Made by a program: the position numbers and the translations under genes. From an uncultured Hyphomicrobiales bacterium (lineage in GTDB: Bacteria; Pseudomonadota; Alphaproteobacteria; Rhizobiales; Xanthobacteraceae), in NCBI GenBank assembly GCA_903929045.1, contig CAIYTE010000178.1:1-50927 (forward strand): 50,927 bases of DNA. The letters are read 5' to 3'. The notes beneath the pieces are model-generated. The model saw only the letters and a program-made list of their open reading frames with translations. It had not been told where the DNA came from and did not search any database. Of the stretch, positions 24,482 to 31,990 are shown piece after piece; positions within the stretch are counted from its first letter, which is position 1; every line of letters begins with the position of its first letter.

Positions 24482-25677
24482 CAGCGCCGCCGCCTGCGCT
24501 TCGTCGGCTTATCGTCGCCGCCCTCGCCCAGTGCGCCGAGCCGCCGCAACGCCGCTTCCGCCGCCCGCGTGCCCGACTCCCAAGCGCCGTTGACCGTGCC
24601 CCACTGCGTTTCGTGCACGGCCTCGCCGGCGAAGGCCTTCATCGCGTCCTCGCCCTGCGCCGACAGATCGCGGCCGAACGAGCCCGCGACTTCGACCAGA
24701 TGCAGGTCGGTGCCCGACACATTCGCGAGCAGCGCCGCGGTTTTCGTGCCGTCGGCGCGTTCGAACACCACGTCGTCCTTCTGCAGGCCGAGCGGATTGC
24801 CCGGCATCTCCAGCGCGACGTGATCGTAGCTGCCGAGCGACAGTTTGGAGGCCGCATCGAGATGCCGCTTCGGCAATGGCGGGATGAACTCGATCTTGTC
24901 CGACGTCAGCACATTGGTGGACACCGTAACGATAATGGCCTTGCCGATGAAATTGCCCTTCGGCGTATCGACGGCGAACTTGTTGCCCCACAGGACGGCT
25001 TCCACCGGCGTCGACAGTTGCGCACCGAAGCCGGTGCCGAGCTTCGCCAGCAGCGCGCCATAGCCCTGACGGCAGAAGGCAGCCCCTTCGCGATCCACCG
25101 CGCGCGCCATATCGAAGGCGGAAATCTCGCTGAGCTCCTTGCCGGTGGCGAAAGGCCCGAGCATGAATTCGACCGTGCTTTGCCAGTCGAACAGGTCCTT
25201 CGGCAGCAGGCGGTTGGCGGGGAAGTCGGTCTTGGCCTTGTTGAGGTCCGCCATGGCGCGGTGCGAACGCAAGGTCGCGGCGAGAAAGCCTTCCAGCTCG
25301 CTGTCGCGCGCCGCACGCGCGCCAACACGCAAGGTCTGCGCCCGCGGCGCCGGATAGATGTCGAAACCGGTGGCAGTCTTCACAACCTGATTGCTGTCAG
25401 GACTATGAATCCAGTGCGCGCCGAGATCGAACGGCACGCCGAAGATCTTCGCATCGACGGCGCAGCGGCCGCCAGGCCGGCCGCTCGCCTCCAGCAAGGC
25501 ATAGCGCTTGTTGGCTGCGGCAACGCGCCGCGCAGCGGCAATCCCTGCGGCACCGGCGCCGACGATGATGACATCGACTTCGCCGGCCGCCTGCGCGGCC
25601 AAAATCGGCGGCGCCACGGTGGCGGCGCCGGCGGCAAGCAGCGCATTAACGAATGAACGGCGGCTAAGACGCGACAT
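24481..25677 (-). CDS. Tat-exported flavin amine oxidase family protein
   Basis: A 398-residue FAD-dependent oxidoreductase. The N-terminus MSRLSRRSFVNALLAAGAATVAPPILAAQ is a twin-arginine signal (SRRSF, hydrophobic core, AxA cleavage), so the folded flavoprotein probably acts in the periplasm. FAD-binding blocks are VIIVGAGAAGIAAARRVAAANKRYALLEASGRPGGR and the C-terminal TVNGAWESGTRAAEAALRRL, the usual monoamine-oxidase closing motif. LGAHWIHSPDSN is the substrate/FAD edge block. ATG 25677 puts the Tat motif at the start; an earlier in-frame start at 25737 would hide it. The highly basic tail TKRRRRR is unusual. Substrate unknown. Confidence 0.88.
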   Translation of the reverse strand: MSRLSRRSFVNALLAAGAATVAPPILAAQAAGEVDVIIVGAGAAGIAAARRVAAANKRYALLEASGRPGGRCAVDAKIFGVPFDLGAHWIHSPDSNQVVKTATGFDIYPAPRAQTLRVGARAARDSELEGFLAATLRSHRAMADLNKAKTDFPANRLLPKDLFDWQSTVEFMLGPFATGKELSEISAFDMARAVDREGAAFCRQGYGALLAKLGTGFGAQLSTPVEAVLWGNKFAVDTPKGNFIGKAIIVTVSTNVLTSDKIEFIPPLPKRHLDAASKLSLGSYDHVALEMPGNPLGLQKDDVVFERADGTKTAALLANVSGTDLHLVEVAGSFGRDLSAQGEDAMKAFAGEAVHETQWGTVNGAWESGTRAAEAALRRLGALGEGGDDKPTKRRRRR

Positions 25678-25905
25678 GGTATCCAAATTCTTTCCGGCTG
25701 CGATCCTAACAGTGCCTGAACTGCGATGCCGCCGCAATTTTCTTGGCTAATGGCCTTTAACGGTTGCGGCCCGCGAAGGAACCAATTTGCAACGAGTCTT
25801 CCTTAAATTGGGCATCAATAAAACGTGCGCAAGAAACCAAAGAACAGTGCGCGCGACGGGGAGCGTCAACGCAAGGGCATCGAGACGTGATGCCGGGGGC
25901 CGGTG

Positions 25906-26733
25906 ATGAGCTTTGTGGCCGACGGGATCGGGCGACTGATCGCCCGTTATCTGGAAAAGCCCGAACAGGGCTACGAGGAAATCACGCCCGGTGACGCCGA
26001 AGCGTTGCGCGCAACGCTCAAGCCGGGCGATGTGTTGCTCGTCGAAGGCAACAATCATATTTCCGGCATCATCAAGTATCTCACGCAGTCGACCTGGTCG
26101 CATGCGGCGCTCTACGTCGGGCCGATCGGCGATCGCGTCTCGGCCGCAGGCGAGCCGCTCGAACTGGTCGAAGCCAATCTCGGCCAGGGCGTCGTCGCCG
26201 TGCCGCTGTCGAAATACGGCCGCATCCACTCCCGTATCTGCCGGCCCATCGGATTGAGCGACGACGACCGCGCGCGAGTCTGCGCTTACGCCGCCGAGCG
26301 CATCGGCTTCGATTACGACCTCAAGAACATCATCGACCTGATGCGCTTCCTCATTCCGCTGCCGATCCCGCGCCGCTGGCGCCGCCGCATGATGGCGCTC
26401 GGCTCCGGTCATCCGACGCGCATCATCTGCTCGGCCCTGATCGCGCAGGCGTTTGAGAACGTGCGTTATCCGATCTTGCCGAAAATCACCCGCGTCGAGA
26501 GCGAAGCGGAACGCGCCGAGATTCTGGAGATCCGGCACTCGTCGCTCTACGCGCCGCGCGATTTCGACATCTCGCCCTATTTCGAGGTCGTGAAGCCGAC
26601 CATCGTCAAAGGCTTCGACTACAAGGCTATGGCCTGGGCCGACATTCCGGCGGTCGATCCCGATCCGATCGTGTCGCTGGTGCCGGCCGATCCCGCGAAC
26701 TTCGGCGAAAAGACGATGGCCGAGGCGATTTGA
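25906..26733 (+). CDS. YiiX/YebB-like permuted papain-fold cysteine hydrolase (NlpC/P60-related, C92 type)
   Basis: A 275-residue protein of the circularly permuted NlpC/P60-like group. The His-bearing strand is KPGDVLLVEGNNHISGIIKYLTQSTWSHAALYVG (His near residue 66), followed by LVEANLGQGVVAVPLSKYG. The nucleophile Cys comes later in RIICSALIAQAFENV, the permuted order seen in YiiX. The middle AAERIGFDYDLKNIIDLMRF is typical of the family, and the C-terminal ~60 residues (RDFDISPYFEVVKPTIVKGFDYKAM) are lineage-specific. Substrates could be peptides, amides or lipids. There is no signal peptide. The ATG at 25906 is preceded by an overlapping GTG. Confidence 0.82.
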   Translation: MSFVADGIGRLIARYLEKPEQGYEEITPGDAEALRATLKPGDVLLVEGNNHISGIIKYLTQSTWSHAALYVGPIGDRVSAAGEPLELVEANLGQGVVAVPLSKYGRIHSRICRPIGLSDDDRARVCAYAAERIGFDYDLKNIIDLMRFLIPLPIPRRWRRRMMALGSGHPTRIICSALIAQAFENVRYPILPKITRVESEAERAEILEIRHSSLYAPRDFDISPYFEVVKPTIVKGFDYKAMAWADIPAVDPDPIVSLVPADPANFGEKTMAEAI

Positions 26734-26740
26734 TCCCGCT

Positions 26741-26826
26741 GTCATGGCCGGGCATGTCCCGGCCATCCCGATCAGATGGGTACATGCGTCCCTAAGCGGG
26801 ATCACCGGGACAAGCCCGGTGATGAC
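26741..26826. repeat. Palindromic intergenic repeat (GTCATGGCCGGGC type)
   Basis: Arms GTCATGGCCGGGCATGTCCCGGCCAT and ATCACCGGGACAAGCCCGGTGATGAC form two hairpins (GGCCGGGCATGTCCCGGCC; CACCGGGACAAGCCCGGTG). Between them, ATCCCGATCA... and ...CCCTAAGCGGGAT also pair partly. It lies between two plus-strand genes. Confidence 0.75.
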
Positions 26827-26873
26827 AACAGAGTGGACTTGCCCTTTCCCGTACGACCATTATTTCTGTCGGC

Positions 26874-27608
26874 ATGATCGACGCCGCCGTCAAAGCCTTC
26901 TCGCAGATGTTCGCCCCACCGTTGCGCGCGGTGCTCTTCAAATCCGTCGGCCTCGCGCTGCTGGTGATTGTCATCATCGGCGTCGCGCTGCAACGGCTGC
27001 TGGCATCGCTGGCAACCAGCGGCGCGAACTGGGCCGAGCAGACCGCAGGCTTTGCGCCGCACAGCGTCTGGGCCGCCATCGCCTGGATCCTGTCGATCCT
27101 CGCCAGTCTCGGCATCGTCACCGGCGCGCTGTTCCTGATGCCCGCGGTGACGGCTTTTGTCGGCAGCTTCTTCGTCGACGAGGTCGCCGAGGTCGTCGAG
27201 CGCACGCATTATCCGGCCGATCCGGTCGGCGTCGCATTGCCGCTCGGCCGCGCGCTGATCGAGGGCATCAAATTCGGCCTGCTGGCGCTGGTCGTCTATC
27301 TCGTCGCCCTGCCCTTCGTGCTGTTCGCAGGGCTCGGCTTTCTCATTCTGTTTTTCGCCAACGCCTATCTTCTGAGCCGGGAATATTTCGAACTCGCCGC
27401 GATGCGCTTCCGCTCGCCGGAAGAGGCCAAGGCCATGCGCAAGGCCAATGCCGGCTACGTCTTCTTCACCGGCATGGTCATCGCGGCCTTCGTCTCGATT
27501 CCGATCCTGAATTTCGCCACGCCCGTGTTCGCGATGGCCTTCATGGTGCACATTCACAAGAAGATGTCGGGCTTATCCGTAACCCGTCATCCTGAGGTGC
27601 GAGCGTAG
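26874..27608 (+). CDS. CysZ/EI24-family membrane protein
   Basis: A 244-residue integral membrane protein of the EI24 domain family that includes the sulfate channel CysZ. Four to six hydrophobic helices are visible: about residues 20-45 (SVGLALLVIVIIGVALQRLL), 68-95, 133-160 (GLLALVVYLVALPFVLFAGL) and 200-230. Characteristic blocks are ALFLMPAVTAFVGSFFVDEVAEVVE, GLGFLILFFANAYLLSREYFELAAMRF and HIHKKM near the C-terminus. Sulfate transport is inferred from family only; no cys genes are nearby. The last eight or so residues (TRHPEVRA) are encoded by the downstream palindromic repeat, so the native stop has probably been replaced. Confidence 0.83.
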   Translation: MIDAAVKAFSQMFAPPLRAVLFKSVGLALLVIVIIGVALQRLLASLATSGANWAEQTAGFAPHSVWAAIAWILSILASLGIVTGALFLMPAVTAFVGSFFVDEVAEVVERTHYPADPVGVALPLGRALIEGIKFGLLALVVYLVALPFVLFAGLGFLILFFANAYLLSREYFELAAMRFRSPEEAKAMRKANAGYVFFTGMVIAAFVSIPILNFATPVFAMAFMVHIHKKMSGLSVTRHPEVRA

Positions 27609-27693
27609 CGAGCCTCGAAGGATGAGCGGCCACGCATTCTCGGGCCGTCGCCCTTCGAGGCTCGGGCTTCGCCCTCGCACCTCAGGGTGACGG
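27585..27693. repeat. Palindromic intergenic repeat (CCTGAGGTGCGAG type)
   Basis: Begins CGTCATCCTGAGGTGCGAG and ends CTCGCACCTCAGGGTGACGG. Inner arms AGCCTCGAAGG and CCTTCGAGGCT pair across the centre, giving a hairpin nearly 100 bases long. The CysZ-like gene runs into it and paaK ends two bases beyond it, so it may terminate both. Confidence 0.8.
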
Positions 27694-27694
27694 A

Positions 27695-29020
27695 TTACTT
27701 CCCGCGCAGATCGACTACACGCTTCGCCTTGCCGAGCGAGCGCTCGATGCTCGCGGGCGCCACCGTACGCACATCGACCGTAATGCCGATCAGGCCCTTC
27801 ACGCGGCCCGCCATGTCGGCATTGCAGGCTGGCCACAAATTGTCTGCGGTGTCCGGCCGCGCCTCGACCACCACTGTCAAGGCATCGAGCCGGTCCTGGC
27901 GTTTCAGCTCGATCTGGAAATGCGGCGACAGCCGCGCATCCTTGAGGATGATCTCCTCGATCTGGCTCGGAAACACATTGACGCCGCGGATGATCATCAT
28001 GTCGTCGGAGCGTCCGGTGATCTTTTCCATGCGCCGCATCGTGCGCGCCGTGCCGGGCAAGAGCCGCGACAGGTCGCGCGTGCGATAGCGGATCACCGGC
28101 ATCGCCTCCTTGGTCAGCGAGGTGAACACCAGCTCGCCCAGCGCGCCGTCCGGCAGCACTTCTCCGGTAAAAGGATCGATCACTTCCGGGTAGAAGTGAT
28201 CCTCCCAGATTGTGCAGCCGTCCTTGCTCTCGATGCATTCGCACGACACGCCGGGACCAATGACCTCCGACAGGCCGTAATTGTCGATACCGTGCAGGTC
28301 GAACGCCTCTTCCAGCTCGGCCCGCATGGCGATGGTCCAAGGCTCGGCGCCGAACATGCCGATCTTGAGCGAGGATGCGCGCGGATCGACGCCCTGCGCG
28401 CGGAATTCGTCGAGAATCGCCAGCGCGTAGCTCGGCGTGACGAAAATCACGTCCGGTTTGAAATCACCGATCAGCTTGACCTGCCGCTCGGTCATGCCGC
28501 CCGAGACCGGCACCACCGTCATGCCGAGCCGCTCGGCGCCGTAGTGAAAGCCGATGCCGCCGGTGAAAAGGCCATAGCCGAACGAATTCTGCGCCAGCAT
28601 GCCGGGCCGGCAGCCCGCGGCGCGTAACGAGCGCGCCATGACGCCCGCCCACATATCAAGATCGTTTTTGCTGTAGCCGACGACGGTCGGCTTGCCCGTG
28701 GTGCCGGACGACGCATGCACACGTGCTACTTGCTCGCGCGGCATGGCGAACATGCCGAACGGAAAGTTGCGGCGCAGATCATCCTTGGCGGTAAAGGGAA
28801 ATTTCGACAGGTCGGCGAGGGTTTTCAGATCGTCCGGATGCACCCCCGCGGCATCGAAACTCTGCTTGTAATGCGGCACGTTGGCGTAGGCGTGCGCCAG
28901 CGACCATTTCAGCCGCTTGAGCTGGAGCGCAGCGATCTCGTCACGCGACGCGATCTCGATCGGATCGAGCGTATCGCGCCGCGGCGACAGATCCATTCCT
29001 TTGATATTCAATCCCGGCAT
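27695..29020 (-). CDS. Phenylacetate-CoA ligase family enzyme (PaaK-type)
   Basis: A 441-residue AMP-forming acyl-CoA ligase that activates phenylacetate or a ring-substituted arylacetate. Features in order are the N-terminal RRDTLDPIEIASRDEIAALQLKRL, the AMP-binding P-loop SSGTTGKPT at 104-112, FGYGLFTGGIGFHYGAERLG, MFGAEPW, YGLSEVIGPGVSCEC, and the C-domain hinge TGRSDDMMIIRGVNVFPSQIEE with a C-terminal AMP-binding_C_2 segment. No paaA-E, paaG, paaH or paaZ genes are nearby, so it does not belong to a standard phenylacetate operon here. The next gene upstream on the same strand encodes a DpgC-like oxygenase. An ATG at 28996 would shorten it by eight residues. Confidence 0.9.
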   Translation of the reverse strand: MPGLNIKGMDLSPRRDTLDPIEIASRDEIAALQLKRLKWSLAHAYANVPHYKQSFDAAGVHPDDLKTLADLSKFPFTAKDDLRRNFPFGMFAMPREQVARVHASSGTTGKPTVVGYSKNDLDMWAGVMARSLRAAGCRPGMLAQNSFGYGLFTGGIGFHYGAERLGMTVVPVSGGMTERQVKLIGDFKPDVIFVTPSYALAILDEFRAQGVDPRASSLKIGMFGAEPWTIAMRAELEEAFDLHGIDNYGLSEVIGPGVSCECIESKDGCTIWEDHFYPEVIDPFTGEVLPDGALGELVFTSLTKEAMPVIRYRTRDLSRLLPGTARTMRRMEKITGRSDDMMIIRGVNVFPSQIEEIILKDARLSPHFQIELKRQDRLDALTVVVEARPDTADNLWPACNADMAGRVKGLIGITVDVRTVAPASIERSLGKAKRVVDLRGK

Positions 29021-29031
29021 CTCACCACCCG

Positions 29032-29110
29032 GTCATTCCCGCGAAAGCGGGAGTCCAGAGCCCAGTTTTCGGTTGCCGCCCTGGGTCCCCGCTTGCGCGG
29101 GGACGAGCGG
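29032..29110. repeat. Palindromic intergenic repeat (CCCGCGAAAGCGGG type)
   Basis: Hairpins TCCCGCGAAAGCGGGA and TCCCCGCTTGCGCGGGGA, with CCAGAGCCCAG ... CTGGG between them. It occupies almost the whole gap between the DpgC-like gene and paaK, so it would be inside their transcript if they are an operon. Confidence 0.75.
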
Positions 29111-29118
29111 AGAGTGAA

Positions 29119-30456
29119 CTAAATTTTCCTCTGCGCGGCGTTCCAGTGCTTTTCCAGATTGGCGATCAGCGCCGGGCTGAAATGGCAGTAGGCCTGCTCG
29201 CGGCAATAGACCGCCATGTAGCGGCGAAACACGTCGAGCGGCTCTTCCGACACGCGGAAAGCCCGGCGATTGCTCGCCGCGCTGACGACACCTGAACCTG
29301 TGTAGTCATCGACGACGCGTTTGAGCGTCAGCTCCATCCGGTCCGGCGGCACCACCTCGTCGCAGATCAGGCGGCCCTCCGGCGAGTCGCATTCCAATCT
29401 TTTGCCCATGAGAATCGCCTGCCGTGCCATGCGTGCGCCGACAAAGCGCGTCAGCCGCAGATTGGCCGCGCCCGGAATGATGCCTTCCTTGCGTGCGGGC
29501 AGCGTCATGTAGGCGTCGCTGCCGGCAACGACGTAGTCCATCGCCAGCAGGTACTGGCAGCCGCCGCCGATGGCGAAGACATCGACACCCGCGACCCAGG
29601 GCTTCTCGTGCGTGCCGCCCTGCATTTCGTCGGGGCCGCGTGCGCCCGTCGCCAGCCCGCGGAACATCTTGTTGACGATGCCCATGTCGCGGCGGATGTA
29701 CCAAAGGAACGGGATTTTGCCGCGATAGAGATGTGTCAGGTTGATGCCCGCGGAAAAAACTTGGCGATCCTTGTATTTCGGATGCTCGACCACGCCGCCG
29801 CGCAGAATGCAGATCTCACTCATCGGATCCAGGATGGCGATGTCGGCAGCAGTCTCGGTGTCGTCGAGCGTGTCGTCATCCTCGGCGTTGAGAAAGCGCG
29901 AGTTCTGCACGGTAACGACCGCCGCCTTGCCCTGCCGCTCGACACGTGCGGGGCCGAAATCGATTACACCATCGGCGGCAAACTCGGCGAGACGCTCGAC
30001 CGATTCCATTTTCGGCCGCAGCATCGCGTGGCACAGATGCATGCCGGTTTCGGCATTGGCGAGTACGTGCGACAGAAAAATGCCCTGATCGACCTCGACG
30101 CCGTCTTTTTCCGATTGCAGCAGCGCGCTTTCGGCATCCACCTGCGCCCGCGTCGGCGTCAGGCCCGGCATCAGCTTTGCCGCGAAGTAGGGAAGATCGT
30201 CGACGCGAATAAACTCTTTGAAATTTTTGGTCAGCTTGCGATAGATCGCCGCCGCATGATGCTTGAGAAATTCTTCGCGCGTTTCGCGGCCAGCGGTCAA
30301 AATTCCGTCGGCCGCCGCCTGCTCATCTTTGTTACGCGCCGATTTCTTCGGCAGCTTGCCGAGCTTGGCCGTGCCCGCGCGCCAGAATTTCGTGGCGGTC
30401 GCCGCGTCACGCGTAAAATTGCCGGTGAACCGTGGCCCCGGCTTCTTCCCGTCCAT
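29119..30456 (-). CDS. DpgC-like crotonase-fold enzyme (3,5-dihydroxyphenylacetyl-CoA 1,2-dioxygenase family)
   Basis: A 445-residue protein with an N-terminal helical region of about 170 residues and a C-terminal crotonase domain, the architecture of DpgC. DpgC from glycopeptide antibiotic pathways is a cofactor-free dioxygenase that converts 3,5-dihydroxyphenylacetyl-CoA to the glyoxylate. Visible blocks are VFSAGINLTHLYRGKIPF, WYIRRDMG (Arg256), AGVDVFAIGGGCQYLLAMDYV (Gly298, Gln301) and TLPARKEGIIPGAANLRLTRFVG. From memory, Arg254, Gly296 and Gln299 are active-site residues in DpgC, which fits these with an offset of two. There are no glycopeptide genes around. It precedes paaK on the same strand and could use its product. 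Confidence 0.78.
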   Translation of the reverse strand: MDGKKPGPRFTGNFTRDAATATKFWRAGTAKLGKLPKKSARNKDEQAAADGILTAGRETREEFLKHHAAAIYRKLTKNFKEFIRVDDLPYFAAKLMPGLTPTRAQVDAESALLQSEKDGVEVDQGIFLSHVLANAETGMHLCHAMLRPKMESVERLAEFAADGVIDFGPARVERQGKAAVVTVQNSRFLNAEDDDTLDDTETAADIAILDPMSEICILRGGVVEHPKYKDRQVFSAGINLTHLYRGKIPFLWYIRRDMGIVNKMFRGLATGARGPDEMQGGTHEKPWVAGVDVFAIGGGCQYLLAMDYVVAGSDAYMTLPARKEGIIPGAANLRLTRFVGARMARQAILMGKRLECDSPEGRLICDEVVPPDRMELTLKRVVDDYTGSGVVSAASNRRAFRVSEEPLDVFRRYMAVYCREQAYCHFSPALIANLEKHWNAAQRKI

Positions 30457-30492
30457 GCGCCTCTCCCAAGGCTGGCCGCTGTCAGGCCGTTT

Positions 30493-31281
30493 TTATTGCA
30501 ACGCCGTTTTCGCCGGCCATTGGCACAAGTCAGCAATGATACACCGCTCGCACAACGGTTTGCGAGCGATACAGGTGTAGCGTCCGTGCAGGATCAGCCA
30601 GTGGTGAGCATGCCGCCGGTACGGGCCGGGCACCGCCTTTTCCAGCTTGAGCTCGACTTCCAGCGGGTTCTTGCCGGTAGCCATGCCGGTGCGGTTGCCG
30701 ACGCGAAAAATGTGGGTGTCGACGGCGAAGGTCTCCGCGCCGAAGGCGGAGTTCATCACCACATTGGCGGTCTTGCGGCCGACGCCCGGCAGGCTTTCCA
30801 GTTCCTCGCGCGTGCGCGGAATCTCGCCGCCAAATTGGTCGACGAGGATGTGCGCCAGCGCCGCGACGTTCTTGGCCTTGGTGCGGAACAGGCCGATGGT
30901 TTTCACCAGCTCGCGGATTTTATCTTCGCCGAGCGCCGCCATTTTCGCCGGCGTGTCGGCCAGCGCGAACAAAGCGGGCGTCGCCTTGTTGACACCGGCG
31001 TCGGTCGCCTGCGCCGAGAGCACCACCGCCACCAGCAGCGTGAAGGGATTGACGTATTTGAGTTCGGTCTTCGGCTCGGGCTCGGCGGCCTGAAAGCGGC
31101 GGAACGCCTCCTCGATCTGCGCCGCCGTCATCGGCGGCGTGACGCCGGCTTCGGCCTTCGCATCGGCTTTCGCGCGTTTCGGCGGCGCCGCGACCTTGGC
31201 GGCCTTGCCTTTCTTCGCCTTGGTCAGCGCCTTCTTGACCGAAGGCTTTTTCACTTTTTTGCCGCGCGCTTTTTTCGCCAT
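30493..31281 (-). CDS. nth: Endonuclease III
   Basis: A 262-residue base-excision repair glycosylase/AP lyase for oxidised pyrimidines. The catalytic domain has FTLLVAVVLSAQATDAGVN, the helix-hairpin-helix LPGVGRKTANVV with the nucleophile Lys, and the catalytic Asp in FAVDTHIFRV. The 4Fe-4S cluster ligands are C-x6-C-x2-C-x5-C (CIARKPLCERCIIADLC). The usual enzyme has ~210 residues; here about 50 extra N-terminal residues are Lys/Ala-rich (KKARGKKVKKPSVKK), a likely nucleic-acid-binding tail. ATG 31281 is chosen; a frame start at 31380 would run into the divergent DUF2244 gene. Confidence 0.93.
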   Translation of the reverse strand: MAKKARGKKVKKPSVKKALTKAKKGKAAKVAAPPKRAKADAKAEAGVTPPMTAAQIEEAFRRFQAAEPEPKTELKYVNPFTLLVAVVLSAQATDAGVNKATPALFALADTPAKMAALGEDKIRELVKTIGLFRTKAKNVAALAHILVDQFGGEIPRTREELESLPGVGRKTANVVMNSAFGAETFAVDTHIFRVGNRTGMATGKNPLEVELKLEKAVPGPYRRHAHHWLILHGRYTCIARKPLCERCIIADLCQWPAKTALQ

Positions 31282-31303
31282 CTTTGCGGTATACTTGACG
31301 ATC

Positions 31304-31825
31304 ATGTCCTTAGACAACTTGGCCGCCGACAACACGTCAGACGCCGAACTCGAACCCACCATCTTTTCCGCGGTGATCACACCTCACCGCTCGCTGGGCA
31401 GTACCGGCTTTCTGATCCTGATGCTGCTGTTCGGCGGCGTCAGCTTTGTCGCCGGCGTCATGTTTTTCATCGCCGGAGCCTGGCCTGTGTTCGGCTTTTT
31501 CGGGCTCGACGTCGCGCTGCTCTATTTTGCGTTTCGCATCAATTATCGCTCTGCCGACGCCTATGAAGAAGTCACGGTCACGCCCTCCGTGCTCACCGTG
31601 CGCAAGGTCAGCCACCGCGGCACGGCGCGCGAATGGCAGCTCTGGGTGCGCCTCGACAAGGTGAGCCACGAGGAATTCGGCATCGAGCGCCTGCTGCTGG
31701 TGTCGCGCGGCAAGAACCTGACCGTCGGCAGTTTTCTGGGCCCGGACGAAAAGGCGACGTTTGCCAATGCGTTGGGAAATGCACTGAATCAGGCCAAGCG
31801 CGGCATTTCATATCCGTCACCCTGA
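31304..31825 (+). CDS. DUF2244 family membrane protein
   Basis: A 173-residue protein of unknown function. Two adjacent membrane helices (STGFLILMLLFGGVSFVAGVMFFIAG and PVFGFFGLDVALLYFAFRI) span about residues 28-75. They are followed by a soluble beta domain with YEEVTVTPSVLTVRKVSHRGTAREWQ and LLLVSRGKNLTVGSFLGPDEKATFANAL, a layout common to DUF2244. The ATG at 31304 is 22 bases from the divergent nth start, so each promoter must overlap the other gene's 5' end. The final residues and stop lie in a palindromic repeat. Confidence 0.85.
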   Translation: MSLDNLAADNTSDAELEPTIFSAVITPHRSLGSTGFLILMLLFGGVSFVAGVMFFIAGAWPVFGFFGLDVALLYFAFRINYRSADAYEEVTVTPSVLTVRKVSHRGTAREWQLWVRLDKVSHEEFGIERLLLVSRGKNLTVGSFLGPDEKATFANALGNALNQAKRGISYPSP

Positions 31826-31940
31826 GGTGCGAGCCATAAGCGCGTTAACGCGCGTCTTCGACGCGCTATGGCGAGCCTCGAAGGGCGACGGCCGATTCAT
31901 CCTTCGAGGCCCGCCTTCGGCGGGCACCTCAGGATGACGG
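31815..31940. repeat. Palindromic intergenic repeat with nested module
   Basis: Outer arms CGTCACCCTGAGGTGCGAG and GGGCACCTCAGGATGACGG are the same type as the unit at 27585. An inner palindrome at 31831-31877 (GAGCCATAAGCGCG ... CGCGCTATGGCGAGCC) has no counterpart in the 27585 copy but recurs at 50280-50316 in a different repeat type. The DUF2244 stop codon is inside it. Confidence 0.8.
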
Positions 31941-31990
31941 ATCACAGAAATCGGGTGGTTTGCCGCTATCCGCCGCCTTAAATCGCTGTC

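Noticed and set aside
29608-31566. 652-codon open frame antisense to the DpgC-like gene and nth
   Set aside because: It spans two real genes on the other strand, is Arg/His/Gly-rich, and matches no family pattern.
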